A stretch of DNA of 64,000 nt, taken from contig PTEX01000013.1 in the NCBI GenBank assembly GCA_003342815.1, forward strand, positions 2,157,118 to 2,221,117. Direction: 5' to 3'. The notes below the pieces were generated by a model. That model did no database searches and was not told where the DNA came from. It saw only the letters and a program-made list of their open reading frames with translations. A program made the translations under genes and the position numbers. Each line of letters opens with the position of its first letter. Position 1 is the first letter of the stretch. This stretch comes from Eudromia elegans (Eukaryota; Chordata; Aves; Tinamiformes; Tinamidae). This document shows, piece by piece, positions 62,011 through 64,000 of the stretch.

Positions 62011-62489
62011 GCCCTGTGTTTTCAAGGATACTGGAACTAGGGCTTTTCAAGGTTACCCATGGTTAGCATCCTATGTATAAATAGAAAAACAAGGAGCACC
62101 CTGAGAGAAGCTTACCTACAATGTTTAGGAATGGCAGGCCAGGTGAAAGAGTCGCTTGTCAGGCACGAGAAAGGGATGGCTCTCTTGTGGAGTGAAGTCT
62201 GCAGCAGTGTTTATTGGGGAAAAGATAGAACTAAGAGCTGACTCTTCCTCTCACCTTATGTTTCTAGTGACATTGGTGAATTATACCTGTCCCACACTGC
62301 GCTACTAGGGAATGGTGATTCCAGGTCTCTTGGAACTGAAGCTCTCAAGCCGTCTGGAAGAACAGATTTGGCCGCCTTCTGAAAGTGGGGCTGTGTGGAG
62401 TGTCTTACCATGACCTTTAAAGAGCAATTTTGCAACTGCTTGGCCTTTAGTCCTTTTATCTCATCAGCTTAAAACTCTTCTTTGCAAAA

Positions 62490-62550
62490 GCAGTGTCCTT
62501 GTGTTATAGATGGGGAGAATGATGTAGAGAGAGGTAAAAGACATCATCCA
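62490..62550 (+). mobile_element. Possible MIR-like SINE fragment
   Basis: TTATAGATGGGGAGAATGAT and GTAGAGAGAGGTAAAAGACA match the MIR segment ttacagatggggaaactgag / gcacagagaggttaagtgac. Only about 50-60 bp can be aligned by eye, so it is weaker than the two other MIR-like relics. Confidence 0.5.
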
Positions 62551-63356
62551 AAAAAACTACAAAACAAAAACCCAAATGACACCTAAGCAGTATTCATAAT
62601 CCCAAAATCAGAACCTCCAGCTTAGACACCATGTAGCTCCTGGTGGCATCTAGATTCCACAAAAGCCTCATTTGCCTTTCTCCCCAGTTTATTTGTCTTT
62701 TTTTAATGTAAGACCCTTTGGGTGCTGAGTGTTGTACTCATATTCCCACCCAAAATTGCTGGAATTTGCTCGTGCTCCTGAAACAAAGGCCCTGCAGCCC
62801 CTCAGCCTCCTGAGGCATTTCTAGAACACACATGGACTTGGTCAGATCCAAAGCACAGTGACAGCTTCCACTTTCTCTTGAAACATCTTCCTATGGTTGG
62901 GATACTCAGGGCTGAAGAGCTGCTTGTATGTCCTATCCAACAGCTGCTTTATGCAACGTATGGAAAGGTTTCCAGAAGCAGGTCCAGGCCCTGTGAGATG
63001 ACGTGCTGATGGCTGTGGCTGATCCTTCCCTTGTGTGTTCCTTGTGTTACCACGAATCTTGAATAATCATCTCGAACAACACGGCTTGGATGGGAGGAGT
63101 GAGGCCTTTCTCCTGGCCCTCACCTGAGGCCCAGTGGCTCGTGCCTCTTCCAGGAGGGCTGAGGTGCACCTGGGAAGAGCCGCAAATAGAGGAGGGAATC
63201 AAAGCAGGTTTCTCGCTTCCTCGGGGTGCTGTTTAAAAGTAGGGCAGAGCGCTGCTCCCTCCAGGTAGGGCCTGTTGGCCTGCACAGAGAGCTGCTCTTC
63301 AACAGTGGTGGCGAGGCTCTTGCTTTTGGGGACCCGGATCCCTCACAAGTGTGGCT

Positions 63357-64000
63357 GGTCCCGTAGGGGCGAGGAGCTCTGCCCAACGCCTGGGGCCAGG
63401 TCCCGTAGGGGCGAGGAGCTCTGCCCAGCGCCTGGGGCTGGGTCCCGTAGCGGCGAGGAGCTCTGCCCAGCGCCTGGGGTTGGGTCCCGTAGCGGCGGGG
63501 AGCTCTGCCCAGCGCCTGGGGTTGGGTCCCGTAGCGGCGGGGAGCTCTGCCCAGCGCCTGGGGCCGGGTCCCGTAGCGGTGAGGAGCTCTGCCCAGCGCC
63601 TGGGGCCGGGTCCCGTAGCGGCGGGGAGCTCTGCCCAGCGCCTGGGGCTGGGTCCCGTAGCGGCGGGGAGCTCTGNGAGGAGCTCTGCCCAGCGCCTGGG
63701 GCCGGGTCCCGTAGCGGCGGGGAGCTCTGCCCAGCGCCTGGGGCTGGGTCCCGTAGCGGCGGGGAGCTCTGCCCAGCGCCTGGGGCCGGGGCCCGTAGCG
63801 GCGAGGAGCTCTGCCCAGCGCCTGGGGCCGGGGCCCGTAGCGGCGAGGAGCTCTGCCCAGCGCCTGGGGCCGGGGCCCGTAGCGGCGGGGAGCTCTGCCC
63901 AGCGCCTGGGGCCGGGTCCCGTAGCGGCGAGGAGCTCTGCCCAGCGCCTGGGGCCGGGTCCCGTAGCGGCGAGGAGCTCTGCCCAGCGCCTGGGGCCGGG
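63357..64000. repeat. GC-rich minisatellite, 42-bp unit, 15 units plus a partial one
   Basis: Unit starts fall at 63357, 63399, 63441 and so on every 42 bp to 63651, then at 63705 and every 42 bp to 63999, where the window ends. The unit reads GGTCCCGTAGCGGCGAGG, AGCTCTGCCCAGCGCC, TGGGGCCG, with variants at a few sites (GCGG/GAGG, GGCC/GGCT/GGTT, GGTCCC/GGGCCC). One unit is 54 bp long and contains a single N at 63676, a sign of assembly trouble. The first two units have GTAGGGGC where later ones have GTAGCGGC, so the edge is the most divergent part. The array continues past the window. Confidence 0.97.
63676..63676. other. Single N inside the minisatellite
   Basis: It lies in the one 54-bp unit of the array, where GGGGAGCTCTG is followed by N and then a repeated GAGGAGCTCTG. 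Probably a join between contigs or an unresolved copy number. Confidence 0.95.

Larger units (their letters stand above)
40871..63356. other. Non-coding stretch rich in old interspersed repeats
   Basis: No host exon could be supported on either strand over about 22 kb, so this is either intergenic or a long intron. It holds most of the ancient CR1 and MIR-like relics in the window (listed separately), a few simple repeats (52049-52068 AAAT-type, 57607-57632 T-run, 59146-59161 A-run, 60621-60633 TGG-type) and a mildly CpG-rich patch at 56350-56580. Confidence 0.6.

Noticed and set aside
1-64000. Endogenous retroviruses, Polintons, DNA transposons, tRNA or rRNA genes, CRISPR arrays, operons
   Set aside because: No LTR pair, capsid, polymerase, envelope or transposase-like sequence, tRNA fold or spaced repeat array was recognised by eye on either strand. 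Small or very old copies could be missed without a search.

Overview
The window is vertebrate nuclear DNA from a bird, and almost all of it is non-coding. The avian call rests on CR1 LINE copies whose 3' ends finish in the CR1-type (ATTCTATG)n tail, on amniote-age CR1 and MIR-like relics in the same stretch, and on the absence of any Alu- or L1-like sequence. Two N stretches (39755-40439 and position 63676) show it is a draft assembly.

Layout: (1) 1-715 is the 3' part of a relatively young CR1 LINE. (2) 716-22020 is the 3' end of one host gene on the + strand. A 189-nt phase-0 coding exon (9149-9337) is followed by a 10.85-kb intron, a 138-nt terminal coding exon (20189-20326) and a 3' UTR with a canonical poly(A) signal at 21993. 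Together the exons encode the last 108 residues of a protein I could not name. Its extreme C-terminus follows the pattern of the Rab11-binding domain of Rab11-FIP proteins, with changes at the usual Tyr-Ile-Asp core. (3) 22021-39439 is intergenic or intronic sequence with no convincing exon, broken by CpG-rich blocks at 22.4, 24.9 and 35.8-36.9 kb. (4) 39440-40870 is a strong CpG island interrupted by a 685-nt gap and is the best candidate for another gene's promoter. (5) 40871-63356 is non-coding and holds most of the old repeats: several degraded CR1 relics, two younger CR1 3' ends and three MIR-like SINE relics. (6) 63357-64000 is a GC-rich minisatellite with a 42-bp unit that runs off the window end.

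No endogenous retrovirus, DNA transposon, tRNA, rRNA, CRISPR array or bacterial-type system was seen. I found no clear new biological system. The points most worth checking are the divergent FIP-like C-terminus, the candidate internal promoter in the last intron, the gapped CpG island, and the 42-bp array, whose unit is a whole number of codons and is open in five of six frames.
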